Positions 1 through 15,022 of a stretch of 64,000 nucleotides of DNA are shown here, one piece after another; position 1 is the first letter of the stretch; the number at the start of each line of letters is the position of its first letter. The stretch covers positions 5,162,501 to 5,226,500 of the forward strand of contig JAPVLO010000161.1 in the NCBI GenBank assembly GCA_027257055.1, read 5' to 3'. The stretch is from Cephalopachus bancanus (lineage: Eukaryota > Chordata > Mammalia > Primates > Tarsiidae). Below the pieces are notes generated by a model. The model saw only the letters and a program-made list of their open reading frames with translations. It did not search any database and was not told the origin of the DNA. A program made the translations under genes and the position numbers.

Positions 1-71
1 GATGAAAACATAATATATGATAAACAGTTCTGATAGGCAGAATAATACCTTCCTTTCCTACCAACCAAAAA

Positions 72-640
72 AATGTCTATGCCCTAATCTCTGGAAACTG
101 TGAATATGTTTCTTTACACAACAAAAGGAATTTTGCAGACAGAATGAAAGTTGCCTTAAAATACAAAGATTATCTTGAATTTTGCAGGTGGTCCCAACGT
201 GATCACATGAGCCCTTACGAATGAAAGAGGAAAGCAGAACTGGTTCAGAGAGATGCAAATGGAAGAAGCAGGTGAGATTCCAAGCGTGAGAGGTGCTCCA
301 CCTGCCATGCTGGTGTTGGAGATGGAGGAACAGGGCCGTGAGCCAAAGAATGCAGGAAGCCTCTAGAGCTCTAGAAACTGGGAAGTGCCCCTACCTGACA
401 CCCAGCAAGGAAATGGGGGCCTGAAAGGAACTAAATTCTGCCACAACCTCAATGAGTAAGAAAACAGATTCTCCCTTGGAGTCTCCCGGAAGGAATACAA
501 CCCAGCTGACCCTTTGAGTTGAGCCTAGTATGATTCCTACTGGGTTTCTACATACAGAGCAGTAATATAGTACATTTGTGCTTTATAAGCTGCTACTATA
601 TTTGTAGTAATTTGTTATGGCAGAAATAGAAACTGTAGAT
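72..640 (+). mobile_element. MLT1-type LTR (ERVL-MaLR), diverged
   Basis: Sense MLT1 signatures: 'atgccctaatctctggaaactgtgaatatg' style start, 'tatcttgaattttgcaggtggtccc', 'catgctggtgttggagatgga', and 'taatttgttatggcagaaatagaaac' at the end. Old and diverged; boundaries approximate. Confidence 0.7.
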
Positions 641-952
641 TACAGATATTTCAATATAATGAGAAAAAAATGAATGATTTGCTAAATGACATATATATGC
701 TTGGCGATACATTCAATAAAGTTAGACTCCTACTATAATATAGAGAAAAATATTTTTAACGTGAATTATAGGACTAAGCATAAAAAGAAAACTGTGAAAG
801 TGTTCATAGAAAATATAAGGAAATATCTAACCTAAGGGTAAAAAAGACTTTCTTAAGGAAACAGAACCATAAAGGAAAATACGGACAGATTTAACTACAT
901 AAAAAGATGAAATTTCTAAATGACAAAAGACACTTCAAGAAAACTTAAAGAG

Positions 953-1234
953 GGCTGGGCATGGTGACTCATACCTGTAATCCCACCACTTTGGGAAGCC
1001 GAGGTGGAAGGATTGCTTGAGCCCAGGAGTTCGAGACCTGGGCAACATAGTGAGACCTCATCTCTACAAAAAAAATCAAAATATTAGCCGGGCACAGTGG
1101 CACATACCTGTAATCCCAGCTACATGGGAAGCTGAGGCAAAAGGATCCCCTGAGCCCAGGAAGTCAAGGCTGCAGTGAGCCATGATCCTGCCACTATACT
1201 CTAACCTGGGTGACTGAGTAAGACCCCCAACTCA

Positions 1235-1266
<32 letters not shown>

Positions 1267-1317
1267 GAAGGAGAAGGAAGGAAGGAAGGAAAGAAGGAAG
1301 GAAGGAAGGAAGGAAGG
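953..1317 (+). mobile_element. AluJ-like element with (GAAA/GGAA)n tail
   Basis: Full dimer with AluJ-type 'gcttgagcccaggagttcgagacc'. The A-tail has turned into a purine microsatellite of AAAG, AG and GGAA units (1236-1316). Confidence 0.9.
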
Positions 1318-1439
1318 TTAAAGAATTTAAAGCCAGGAAAAAATATGTGCAACAACTAAAACAGGTAGAATGCCAATGAGTTACAACAAACCAAGAAAGG
1401 ATCTAATGCTCACCTTCAAACACTAGAAAAATGAATATG

Positions 1440-1800
1440 TTAATTTAATAAGTGCAAAACATGCTATTTGACTTCTTTCAGTGAAATGCAAAATAATGAG
1501 AAATCATTTTCTATCCATCATATTGAAGAAAAGGCAAAAGTTTAATTTCTGATATTGGCAAGGTTATAAAGGAGTTGGCACCTGCATGCATTTGCTGATG
1601 TAAGTATAAATGGCTACAAACTTTTAGGAAAGTAATTTGGTGGTATCTTTAAATGTTTCAATATGTGCACCTTTTGATACAGGAGTCTTACCTTTAGGTA
1701 TCAATCTACCAGAAATAAAAGTACTTACATTCTAAGAATATATGTACAATGATGTTTTCTGCTTACATTTGTAAGAGATGAAAATGACTTAACCATCAAT
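1440..1800 (+). mobile_element. Old L1 3'-end fragment (L1M type)
   Basis: Resembles L1M 3' sequence: gtaatttggtggtatcttta, caccttttgatacagg, and ggagtcttacctttaggtat equivalents of the 'cttctaggaatttatcc' region. Boundaries and subfamily are uncertain. Confidence 0.5.
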
Positions 1801-1807
1801 AGAAAAT

Positions 1808-1925
1808 ACGGGTTGACTATCTCTTATGCAAAATGCTTGGGACCAGAAGTGTTTCACATTTCAGATTTTTTCCAGAGCATTTTGGAATATTTGCCTCCCT
1901 AATCTGATTATAATATGTCTAGGCA
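1808..1925 (+). mobile_element. Tigger-related DNA transposon fragment
   Basis: The text 'aaaatgcttgggaccagaag' followed by tttcagatttttt and ttttggaatatttgc is typical of a TcMar-Tigger family terminus. One end only. Confidence 0.5.
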
Positions 1926-1988
1926 AATTATTCTAAGCGTGATTACTTTTGAAATTTAAAAAAATGTTTCAAAAGCATAAGAAAACTA

Positions 1989-2488
<500 letters not shown>

Positions 2489-3135
2489 GAAATGTTGGTG
2501 GCAAATTTCCCTTATTCTTGGCCCTTGAGGTCTTGAACCATAATCAGTACCTTAGTACCTTAGTACCTTAGTAGGTGACTAACTCTAAAGGACTGGCTGT
2601 GAGAACAGAAAGCCCAGGAAAAAACTAGATGACTTGTTTCAACCCCAGTCTTATACCTACCTCAGGCACTAGGAGGCATTTGCTTTTAACAGCTACTTGG
2701 GACAGTTGGCAAGAAAGTAATGAGGAAGTTTTTTTTAACTTTTTTTTAAGGCAGAAGAGATAGGGAGTGGTTGGAAACCTCCCAATAAAGAGAGGATGGG
2801 GAGAGCTTGAACAGAGAAGTTACTTCCTGCTGCAGCTTATTTTCCCAACGCGAGAGTGTGTGTTGCCCCTGACTTTTCTTCTTCCTGTCTCCCCCAAGAC
2901 TGGGGTCCAGCGGCCCAGGGACTTATCAGTGAAACGATCGTCCCATTTTTTTATCCTTGAGCTTCATGCTGTGGATCTCAGATTTAAGCTTTTCATCTCT
3001 TCAATTATTTCGTTTTTCTCCAAATAGTCTAGCCTATAGTAAACCACAGAAGGAAAGATGAACAGACTGTCATACTCAAACATTTTTTAAAGCAATCCGT
3101 TTCTATCATAATCCAGTATATGTGTACATATATAA

Positions 3136-3815
<680 letters not shown>

Positions 3816-3835
3816 TCTTTTTTAAATTTTATTAT

Positions 3836-3912
3836 TTATTTAGAAAGCAGGATTTATTGAGAGGACAGAAAAGCTCCCACAGTGAGAGGGAACTCGAAAG
3901 GGTTGCCCTCTT
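3836..3912 (-). mobile_element. Tiny retroposon carrying an LTR-like AATAAA 3' end, copy 1
   Basis: On the minus strand this reads a roughly 70-nt body ending ctcaataaatcctgctttct, then an A-rich tail. It is flanked by imperfect direct repeats (ttttttaaattttat / tttttaaaattttaa). Copy 2 is at 17783-17857. Confidence 0.5.
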
Positions 3913-4228
3913 TTTAAAATTTTAATGCTGACCTTGACCTGCAGTTTGGAAAACAGTGCCCCATGTGACATTGTCCTGGATTACAAGCAAAGGTTTTAGG
4001 AGGAATTGTGGTTTTTCCCTTGTCCTTTTGCTTGGAAAGTGATCATTTAACAATTTGGACTTATCCTAGTCTGTGTGTAGCAGGGAGTCTTAGTGTAGCA
4101 GAATTTAACTTTCTTTCCTTAAGTATTTGCTTTTATTTTTAGAGCTGTCAGGTCTTTTCCCTTCTAACGGTGAGTCCATCACTTCAGAGTTCTAGGAAGG
4201 ATCTCTCTGGAAAAAAATTTCTTTTTGT

Positions 4229-4386
4229 CAGTGGTTCTCCAAGTGTAATTTCTGGACCAACAGCATCAGTGTCACCTGGGAACCTCCTAGAAATGCAAAT
4301 TCTTAGGCCACACCCAGACCTACCACTCTGTGTTTTTCCAAGCTCTCCAGACGATTCTGCTACATACCCAAGTTTGGAAACCACTG
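4229..4386 (+). mobile_element. MER5-type hAT-Charlie MITE
   Basis: Inverted ends cagtggttctcc and ggaaaccactg, with the characteristic interior 'cacctgggaacctcctagaa', 'atgcaaattcttaggcc' and 'gattctg'. Confidence 0.85.
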
Positions 4387-4409
4387 CTTTGGGGTGAAGT
4401 GGGATGTGT

Positions 4410-4632
4410 TAGGGTAGTGTGATCATTACTGGCCCCTGGAGCCAGACTGCTGGGGAATCATACTGCAACTATGGGCATGGTGCTTGCCCATCTGTGTCTC
4501 ATCTTTCTCATCTGAGGGAATAACGAAGCTATCTGTTTGCTAGGCGGTTGGATAATTAAATGAGTTAAAAGCTTACAGCACAAGAAACAGTATGTGGCAC
4601 ATAATGAGTGTACCATAAATGTTAGCAATTAA
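4410..4632 (+). mobile_element. MIR element
   Basis: Sense MIR landmarks in order: ggagccagactgctggg, 'catctgtgtctcatctttct', aatgagttaaaagc, and 'ggcacataatgagtgtacca'. Confidence 0.75.
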
Positions 4633-5016
4633 CACTTGTACTAGGAAAAGGAGATTTTTTTGTTGTTGTTTTTTGAGGGGAAAGGAGGGCTTGTTTGTTT
4701 GAAAAAAGTTACTCTGCCTCACACTTCTTGGAATGTTTGTTACTCAGAAGGAAGAGTATGAGGAAGAATCAAATATGTACAGGAGGGAAACAAAACCCTT
4801 TAGGAAAATGAAGTTCAAAGCTGTTGTTACCGCTATGATGGGTCATCTGAAGCTCCTGGTAAAGGAGACCCTGTTTCTCTATCACACTATCTTGTTTTTT
4901 CTTGTACATCCCTTCTTTTGTGTCTGTATTTGTTTACTGTTTACTTCCCTCACTAGAATGTAAACACAAAGTATAAAATTTGGGCTTATTTTCTGTTTAG
5001 TTTAAATATTAAGAGA

Positions 5017-5309
5017 GGCGGGGCTCGGTGGCTCAGCTGTAATCCCAGCACTTTGGGAGGCCGAGACGAGTGGATTACCTGAGCCAGCGGGTTCGAGACC
5101 CGCCGAACAACTTGGAGAGACCTCGTCTTTACAATAAATCAAAAAATTAGCCGGGCGTGGTAGCACGCGCCTGTAGTTCCAGCTACTTGGAAGACTGAGG
5201 CGGAAGGATTGCCGGAGCCCAGAGGGTCGAGGCTGCGGTGGCTGGGAGTGGCCACTGCACTCCAGTCTGGGCAACAGAGTGAGACTCCGATTCAGGGAAA
5301 AAAAAAAAG
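5017..5309 (+). mobile_element. Lineage-specific Alu, long form, with TSD
   Basis: Direct repeat tattaagaga at 5007-5016 and 5310-5319. B-box hairpin gcgggttcgagacccgc is intact. Confidence 0.93.
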
Positions 5310-5631
5310 TATTAAGAGAAAGAAAGCCGAGGAATATTCAAACCTCTGAAGAGCATTCGCTGTGAATAGTAGTTGGGTAATTGGGAAGAGAAAGTTAAGG
5401 AAAGGGAAGGAGGTGTGAGGAGAGAGACACCTGTTTCTCCCTGCCCACTTCTGCAGACGGAGGAGACTTTGATGCTCTACTCAAATAAAAGTGTTGGAGG
5501 AATATTTCCAGCCTTTTTCATCCTTTCCCTTGTGAAACAAGGGAGCACAAGGCCGGTGGATTTAGGAGGTGGGTTGACCCCTTTCTGGGTACCCTCCCGT
5601 TCAGATCTGCCCACTCATTGACAGGAGCTAT

Positions 5632-5694
5632 AGCCGATCTGAAACTGACCAAGACTGATCTGAAATTGTAGCTGATCTGAAACTGACCAAAGTG
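5632..5694 (+). repeat. Short tandem duplication (about 19-22-bp unit)
   Basis: The unit gatctgaaactgaccaa occurs twice, with a diverged copy (gatctgaaattgtagct) between them. Confidence 0.7.
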
Positions 5695-5999
5695 GGGCCT
5701 GTAACTCAGGAATTGAAGAGCCCAGCTAAGCTGTGTCCTCGGCTACAGTCTCTCTCAAGTACAAAGCTGACTTTTACTCTCCAGGTCTCTCTCTTAGTGG
5801 TTCCACACTTGGGAGACAAAGAGGAAAGATTTTATTAGACATATAAAACCCAACCAGGAAGTGAAGAAGTGATTTTGACAATTCCTCCTTGGAAGAGACA
5901 GAGGAAGCTTTGAATCTGCAATCCTGCCTCATAACAAGGGAGAAGAGTGCGGAGATGCAGGGATTTGGGATGATGCTGAGACACCAGGTCATATGTCCA

Positions 6000-6548
6000 G
6001 GCATAATCCTCCAAGGCCCTTTCTCATTTACCATTAAACCATTTTTAAATGTCCAGTTGGGTGGCATTAAGTACATTCACAGTGTTGCGCAACCATCACC
6101 ACTCTCTAGTTCCAGGAATTTTCATCACCCCAAAAGGAAACCCCATTTGTACCCATTGACAGTCACTCCACATTCCCATATTCTCCAGCCTCTGGAAATC
6201 ACTCATCTACTTCCTGTCTCAATGCATTTTCCTATTATGGCTATTTCATATAAATGGAACCATACCATCTGTGGCCTTTTGTATCTGGCTTATCTCACTT
6301 AGCATAATGTCGAGGTTCATTCATGCTGTAGCGAACCACTACTTTATTCCTTTATATATGGCTGAATAGTACTCCATTGTATGGATATACCACATTTTGT
6401 TTATCCATTCATCAGCTGATGGATATTTGAGCTGTTTCCATCTTTTGGCTATTTTAAATAGTGCAGTCATGAACACTCATGGATAAGTTTTGTTTGACCG
6501 CCTGCTTTTGATTCTTTGGGGTACGTACATTGGAATGGAATTTCTGGG
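6000..6548 (-). mobile_element. L1 fragment, antisense
   Basis: Antisense old L1 3'-region text: 'tagttccaggaattttcatc', 'atggctgaatagtactccattg', 'gatataccacattttgttta'. Joins directly to the MLT1 at 6549. Confidence 0.75.
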
Positions 6549-7455
6549 TTATAGGTTGAATGAATTTTGTTCTCCCTTCCCCCACACTCTTATGTTGAGG
6601 TCCTAATTCCCATGACCTCAGAATGTCACTGTGTTTGAACATAGGGTCTTCAAAGAAGTAATCAAGTTAAAATGAGGCCACCTTCCAGATGACCCAGCAA
6701 TCCCCCTATTGGGAATATACCTAGAGGAATTCAAATCATTCTACAAAATGATACCTGCTCTATTCACAATAGCAAAAACACGGAACCAACCATGCTGCCC
6801 ATCGAAGCTGGACTGGATAAAAAAAAATGTGGTACATATACACAATGGAATATTATGCAGCCATAAAGAAGAACAAACATATGGACTACGCAGCAACTTG
6901 GATGAATTTAGAGTCAATCATACTCAGTGATCTGTCTCAGAAACAAAGAACAGAGTACCATATGTTCTCACTCATAAGCAGACCTTGAACAATTATCATA
7001 ATACTATAAGAAAGGGATTGGCAGTAGTGGGAAACTGGGGGTGGGGTGGGGGCTAGGAGTGGCAGTTGAGGGAAACTGCCAGGGGAGGGAGAGGCACACC
7101 TCATCAACAAGGGTACCTGCATAATGAACATTTGTATACCTAACCCTGAATTGTACCCCACATCTTTAAAATAAAAAACTAAATAATAAATAAAAAATAA
7201 AATGAGGTCACTAGATTGGACTCTAATCCAATATGACTGGTGTCCTTATAAGAAGAAGAAATTTGGACACAGACAGAAACAGAGAGATGACCAAGCGAAG
7301 ACATTAGGGAGAAGCCAAGGAGGAAGACCAGAAAGAACCAACCTTGCTGATACCTTGATCTCAGTCTTCTCCAGATCTGAGAGGAAACAAATTTCTGCCG
7401 TCTAAGCCACCCCGTCAGTGATAACTTGTATGGAAGCCCTAGCAAACTAATACAC
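6549..7455 (+). mobile_element. MLT1-type LTR split by an L1 insertion
   Basis: Sense MLT1 from ggttgaatgaattttgttctc to 'agccctagcaaactaataca'. The two halves (6549-6680 and 7199-7455) are separated by the L1 at 6681-7198. Confidence 0.85.
6681..7198 (+). mobile_element. 5'-truncated L1 3' end with TSD
   Basis: Starts in late ORF2 ('gacccagcaatccccctatt', 'atggaatattatgcagccat'). It runs through a G-rich 3'UTR to an A-rich tail. TSD aaaatgaggcca (6669-6680) / aaaatgaggtca (7199-7210). Confidence 0.92.
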
Positions 7456-8869
7456 TGGCTCATGTGATAATTCTGTGTTTAACTCATCAAGGAATTGCAG
7501 ATGTTGTCCACAGTTGCTGCCTCTCTTCACGGTTTTTTAATGAGTGGTTCCATAATTATGACCCTGAAATATTCTGTATTGCATAGGAGATTGGAGAAAT
7601 GCCCCTGATGGAATTGGGGACCTCTCCTAGGCTGTAAGTGCATTCATAGAGGTTTTTCCCAAAAGCTCTCAGTGAGCACTGGGAGGAAGGATCTGCCCCT
7701 CTCCAAAGCCTCATTGATCAGCTGGATTTCCTGGAAAAACTGTCTCTCTAACTACTCTCAGGCTCTCTCCACCTCTTCCCAGAACTGCTTCTTGTGGACA
7801 AACCTGGGATGAGGAAGTACACTGCAGAGCCCACACCCATTCATACCACAGACTCAGCACCCAGCCAACCTGGGTCCTTGTCAAACTCAGGAGGTTCCAT
7901 TCCTGCAAAGCAGGCGGTGTTGACCTCCCATCAAGCAAAGGTGCCTACAGATGTGCCTCTAGTCATGCATGCCCGCCGTGGCTGAGTTCTGTGCTATTCT
8001 GGAAACGGAGATGGGGGTTCCCTCCACATTCAGACGGATGTGGAAGGGCTGCAGCCGGAGGTGAGCCTTAGCCTGAGCCTCAGCCCCTTCGCTGATAAAA
8101 TGTTCCACCACGGAGAGCAGATGTGGGGATCAGATGCAACCAGGGCCATGCCCATGCTATGTCAGAAGGGCGGGCGTCCCTTCTAGTAATTGCACATCTG
8201 TTTCCTCTGTAGACTGAGGCACCCACAAGGACAGGAGCAAAGCACCTGATAAGTCAACAGATTATTCAGTGAATATCCACTTGAACCATGCATTCATCTC
8301 CTAATTCCTCACAGCTTATCCTGCTGTGTTGGGTTTGGAACTAACAGAAGCCCTTTTATTTCATCTAAGTTTATTGTAAACATCCTCAAAAAGGAAGGTG
8401 TTAATTGTACAGTCACTTTCAAACTAAAACTGCTCTGGAGTTTCCATAGGTTTTTGCAGATGAAAAGTCAGGAAATTTTTGTTTTAATTCAGAGCGCTCA
8501 TTTAACACCCGTTAATAAGGAGCCATTACTATCTTCTACCTTAGCCAGGTACCATATCTTTCCACAATAATCAAAAACTTTTTATAAACTTTGACATTTA
8601 TAGAACTTCAAAGGCTTAACATTCTGTAAAGCTCTGTTCTAAAACAATTTGACAATGAAAAGCTTTATCTCTTTCTATTAGATGGAAGGAACAAATCAGA
8701 GGAAACCACAGAATGTAATTAAGTTTTACCATAGTTGGGACTTCTTGAGATTGAGTCATTGGCTAACCAAGCTCTTTATGGAGTTCAGAAGCTTGCGAAT
8801 TTCATTTTCTTATCAGCACAAACTAAGCTATTTTATAGCACAGCATCTGAATTAAAAGACACTTTTAGA
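7456..8869. other. Unique sequence, no gene seen
   Basis: 1.4 kb between repeats. The open frames at 7711-7985 have no recognisable homology, and I found no splice-flanked exon or repeat. GC is higher around 7960-8180. Confidence 0.5.
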
Positions 8870-10179
<1,310 letters not shown>

Positions 10180-10180
<1 letters not shown>

Positions 10181-10325
10181 TTTTTCAGACATCATTTTAT
10201 TTACTTGGTCTGCAAAGTAGACCTGGTACTACACATCTTTCACAGATGGAGAATTTGATGTTAATTAAGGGCTCAGAGGCAATTACATTACAGGGCTCAG
10301 AATTTGGGTATAAATGTTTGCCTGA
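10180..10325 (-). mobile_element. MIR fragment, antisense (weak)
   Basis: Antisense MIR-like order: 'acatcattttatttacttgg', cacagatggagaa, then gggctcagaatttgggt. Diverged. Confidence 0.4.
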
Positions 10326-10855
10326 GGATATTACTGTTTTATTTTTAGAACACTAATTCAGTAAGTACGACAGACATGGGGCTTACCAGTTCATTCACTC
10401 TTGTTGGTGAAAAGAAGAATTTAATAACCAGCTTTTTTGTCAAGCGTTTTAGTAGTCATCTGAAGAGGAAAGGGGGAAAAAAATCAAATGAGACTGTAAA
10501 AGTCACTTAAAGAAGCCCAATTCTTTTGGCAAATGAGCTTTACAAGCAGGGAAGGGAGAAAAATATTTTATTCCTGTTTACTGCAGAGAAGCTCCCCGCT
10601 AAGCCGCTACATGTGGTCCCACAGGCCGAGCACCATACAACTCCTGGGCCAAAATCACATCATCTATTCCAGCAAGGCAATGGCCCTGGCTAGCAAGATA
10701 ACTCTTTATGGCAATAACAGATATTTTATTGATTGAAACACTTAATTTTTTCAATTAAGCATTAAAGTACTTTGTATCAGAAGGTAAGAAGAGCGAAAAT
10801 AAAACCTATTTATACAGGTAGACATAGAATTTTTATTATTACAATTTAGTTTCCT

Positions 10856-11168
10856 TTTTCATTTATTTATTTACTTGTTTGTTTGTTTTGACTTGGAGTC
10901 TCACTGTTTTGCCAAAGAAGGCGTGCAGTGGCACACTCACAGCCACCACAGCCTCAACCTGCTAGGCTCAGACAATCCTTCCATCTCAGCCTTTCAAGTA
11001 ACTGGAACCACAGGCGCATGCCACCAGCCCAGCTAATTTTTTAATTTACTGCCAAGACAAGGTCTCGCCAATTTGCCCAGGCTGGTCTCAAACTCCTGGG
11101 CTCAGGCAGTTCTCTCCCTCCACCTCCCAAAGTGCTGGGATTACAAGCCTGAGCCACTGTGCCTGGCT
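10856..11168 (-). mobile_element. Alu, antisense, old lineage form
   Basis: Poly-T/TTTG tail at 10858-10889, then acttggagtctcactgtttt and a left-arm end 'gagccactgtgcctggc'. Flanked by tagtttcctttt / tagtttctttctt, a likely TSD. Confidence 0.88.
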
Positions 11169-11372
11169 AGTTTCTTTCTTCTTTAATTCTAAAACAACAT
11201 GTTTTAGAGAGGAACTCCAATCTAAATTGCTAAAGAGACACAAAGAAATAAAGAAAAATGTTCTCTCCGCATTAGAAAGCTTATTCATAAAACAAGCATT
11301 TATAAATACCTACTAAGAGTGAGACATTGTGCTAGGGATTTCATTTGCTCATGACTTTGGTTTCTTCCAGTT

Positions 11373-11560
11373 CAGTGGTTCTCAAAGTGTGGTCCCAGGG
11401 ATACAGCAGCAGAATCTCCTGGGAGCTTGGTAAAAATGCAAATTCTTAAACTTCACTCCAAACCTAACCAATCAGAGACCGGGGGTGGGGCCCAGCAATC
11501 TGCGTTTCAGCAAACTCTCCAAGTGATTCTGATGCACCCTAAAATTTTAGAACCACTATT
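11373..11560 (+). mobile_element. MER5A-like hAT-Charlie MITE
   Basis: Almost full length. Starts cagtggttctcaaagtgtgg, has 'agaatctcctgggagcttgg', and ends agaaccacta, with inverted termini. Confidence 0.88.
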
Positions 11561-11981
11561 CTGGTTTGCAAATCAGTATTTTAAGCTAAGAACGGGCATG
11601 CAGACGGTTCAAAGCCGGGGTGCAGAGAGAGAAATGCCAAGAGATCAAATGTGCATGAAGCAGAGACTTCAACCCAGCACCCTATTTCTGCAACACATTT
11701 TCTAGAAATCCGATGGCCTTTTGGGAAGCTAAAAGAGACTCAACAGAAAGTATCAGACAGATCTGTAGTAAAGCATTATGGGAGTGGGAAAAACCCAGAG
11801 TTTGTTTGGAAAAGACAGAAATAGACAAGAAGTTAAATCTTACTGGTTATGCACACTTGGTGTGCAGCAGACACATTTTTAGGGTGTATACCCAGATCAT
11901 GGTCCTTCCATAGAATCTGTCAGTCTCTCTACACATGGAGAGAGGGGGGGGGACTCTTGCAACCAGACAAAACCAACAATC

Positions 11982-12072
11982 CTTTTTTATTTTTTATTTT
12001 TGAGTTGGAGTCTCACTTCATCACCCAGGCAGGAATTCAGTGACACACTCACGGCCACCCCAGCATCAATCT
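11982..12072 (-). mobile_element. Truncated Alu fragment
   Basis: A T-rich tail and 'tgagttggagtctcacttca' are followed by only the distal right arm, ending near cccagcatcaatct. Confidence 0.75.
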
Positions 12073-13051
12073 AAGATATGATTGTCTAAGGACTTTAGAA
12101 TTGGGAGGGAACAACAATCATGGATTTCTGCAGGTGGCTGAACCCATCATCCATGACTCTAGGAGCTGTGGGGCAGCTTCTCCACAAGGATACAGATACC
12201 AAAAGAAAGAACCCATTCTGCAGGTGGAGAGAAAAAGGATTTGGGGGTTTTGCTTCCTGAGTTCCTAGTTCTCTTAAGACTCAGGCTCAGCACCTTCCTG
12301 AGATCCGAGTCTACCCCTGGGCTCAACAAGAAATCCCTGGATTCTTAAAATAACCTTTGCTGCCCATCCACCGTTTTGTTTCTTTGCAAAAATTTGAGCC
12401 CAAGTTGATTCTTGTGATTCATACTAGAAAGTTTTCGCTAAAACATGCGAGCAATATATCTAATCTCACCAAACTTCAGTGTATTTGTGAAAACGATGCT
12501 GGTAACACCTACTTCATCCACTGGTAAAAAGCTAAGTGAGCTAATGTACATATAGTACTCAGGGAAATGTCCGGCACACAATAAAGTTACCCCTTTGAGT
12601 CATAAGAGTGAGTTCTGTGCAGCCTAGGCCGTGGTGATCAGCTGTCTGCTCTGGGTCAGAAGGCCCAGAAGCGGCTCCCTGGACTATAATTGCACTGTCC
12701 CCAGTTAAGTCTTCCAACCTAAAGTCTGAGAAACCACAGAGTGCTTGCTCTGGCAAAGAAATGAAGATCAAGTGCCTTTCAGTGATTTCAATACCTAAAG
12801 ATGTGTTCCAAAAAACTTTTCTCTTATTCTTTCTGAGTCTTTTAAAATAACCCCCTCCCTTGTTTTGTAAAGGCCAGAAGGAACTATTTTAATTTTCCAT
12901 GAAACATTCTTCCAAAAGCATTATTTTGCTCCATCTTTCACTGAATTTTGAGAACTAACATCAGCATTCGAAAAGCTAGGAAAAGAGATAAATGTATATA
13001 ATTCATTAAGGTTATAGGAAAAGAAATTATAACGAAGGACTGAGAGCTTTT
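12073..13051. other. Mostly unique sequence with a MIR trace
   Basis: A weak sense MIR 3' portion is visible at about 12485-12590 (gctaatgtacatatagtact, ccggcacacaataaagtta). No gene seen. Confidence 0.4.
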
Positions 13052-13067
13052 AAATTTAGCTCAACTA

Positions 13068-13353
13068 GCCGGGCTCGGTGGCTCAGCCTGTAATCCTGCG
13101 CCTTTGGGAGGCTGAGGTGGGTGGATTGCCTGAGCCCGCGGGTTCGAGACCCGCCTGGGCAGCGAGACCTCATCTCTACAATAAATCAAAAAATCAGCCG
13201 GGCATGGTAGCGCATGCCTGTAATTCCGGCTACTGGGAAGGCTGAGGCAGAAGGATCGCCGGAGCCCAGCAGGTCGAGGCTGCGGTGGCCGGGAGCGGCC
13301 ACTGTACTCTAGTCTGGGCGACAGAGTGAGACTCCAACTCAAAAAAAAAAAAA
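13068..13353 (+). mobile_element. Lineage-specific Alu, short form, with 16-bp TSD
   Basis: Perfect TSD aaatttagctcaacta (13052-13067 / 13354-13369). Carries the 5-nt deletion (gggcagcgagacc) and the perfect B-box hairpin at 13138-13154. Among the youngest-looking copies. Confidence 0.97.
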
Positions 13354-13383
13354 AAATTTAGCTCAACTAATATGGAATGATAG

Positions 13384-13796
<413 letters not shown>

Positions 13797-14036
13797 TCAG
13801 GAGGCTACAAAACAACCCTTTAAAAGGATGAAGACTGAGAGCTTTTTCTTCTCCAGTTCAGAACAAAGCAGTAAACAATGCCAGACACCGAGGATATGGT
13901 GATTTGCCCTCAAGGTAATAAGAAAATATATCTAAAAATAAACCATGACATCACAGTAGGGTAGGGACAGATTTCACTTCAAGATGCTTAAGTCAGTTCC
14001 ACTCACTCTCAGGAAGTATTTAAAAAATCAGATTGC

Positions 14037-14343
14037 AACTGGGTGTGGTGGCTCAAGCCTGTAATCCCAGCACTTTGGGAGGCCGAGGTGAGAGGATTGT
14101 CTGAGCCCAGGGGTTCGAGGCCAGCCTGGGCAACTTGGTGAGACCTCGTCTCTACAATAAATTTTTTTAGAACAGTTAACTGGGCACAGTAGCACGCGCA
14201 TGTAGTTCCAGCTACTTGGAAGGCTGAGGCAGAAAGATCGCCTGAGCCCAGCAGGTTGAGGCTGCGGTGGCCGCGAGCGTGCCACTGTACTCCAGCCTGG
14301 GTGACAGAGTGAGACTCTGACTCAGAAAAAAAAAAAAAAAAAA
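14037..14343 (+). mobile_element. Lineage-type Alu, long form
   Basis: Flanked by aaaatcagattg / aaaatcaggttg. Linker contains 'acaataaatttttttagaac'. B-box region ggggttcgaggcc is not fully paired. Confidence 0.9.
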
Positions 14344-15022
14344 ATCAGGTTGTGTATTCTTTTTCTCTATATAGGAAATATTTCAACTATTATTCCATTC
14401 AAAAGATTTATTTGGAGAAAACCAGTTAATGAGACTGCATATGAGATCCACTCGAAGTAAAAAAATCTCTGTAGTTTTGATTTTGCTGTGAAATAATAAT
14501 CATGGCAGACATTAAAAATATAATCACCACTGAAATATGGAGGGAGAGAAGAAAATTATTAATGGGCGACCTAGTTGTACTTCCAGGCAAAAAATAAGAG
14601 ATGGATTTTCTCTGCACTTTGCTTATGCATATATTGCTTCAATGAAGTACTGAAGTGCGAAAGAGACTTGAAAGTGTTTGTGGAGCAAACACTGGGGTTT
14701 CTAGAATGTTCCCTGCCCTGATCATTCACAGAAGGATGAGTTTACGAAGCAGGGTGTGTGGCCCAGAACTTGTGATGCTCAGAGCTCCGGCCCAGGCTGC
14801 CGCTGGGAACGAGCCCCATCAGGTACCTGGGGCTGCCCTGGCACATCTTGCAGAGGAAGGGGTCATCTGGGACCTCTTGCAGAATGTTCATGCCAGGGAT
14901 TGCTGCCAGACTGCTCCTTACTGAGTCTAAACATCCCCAAATCTAAACAGCTTCAAAGAAAAATAAACCGACCAAAGGGAGCCATTGTAAAATTTCAAGT
15001 TGACTAAAATGTGCATTTATAA

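Noticed and set aside
5889..6302. 137-codon plus-strand frame
   Set aside because: It reads through an antisense L1 fragment; there is no homology or splice context.
13138..13154. tRNA gene suggested by the B-box motif
   Set aside because: There is no acceptor stem or anticodon arm; the motif is the internal promoter of an Alu.
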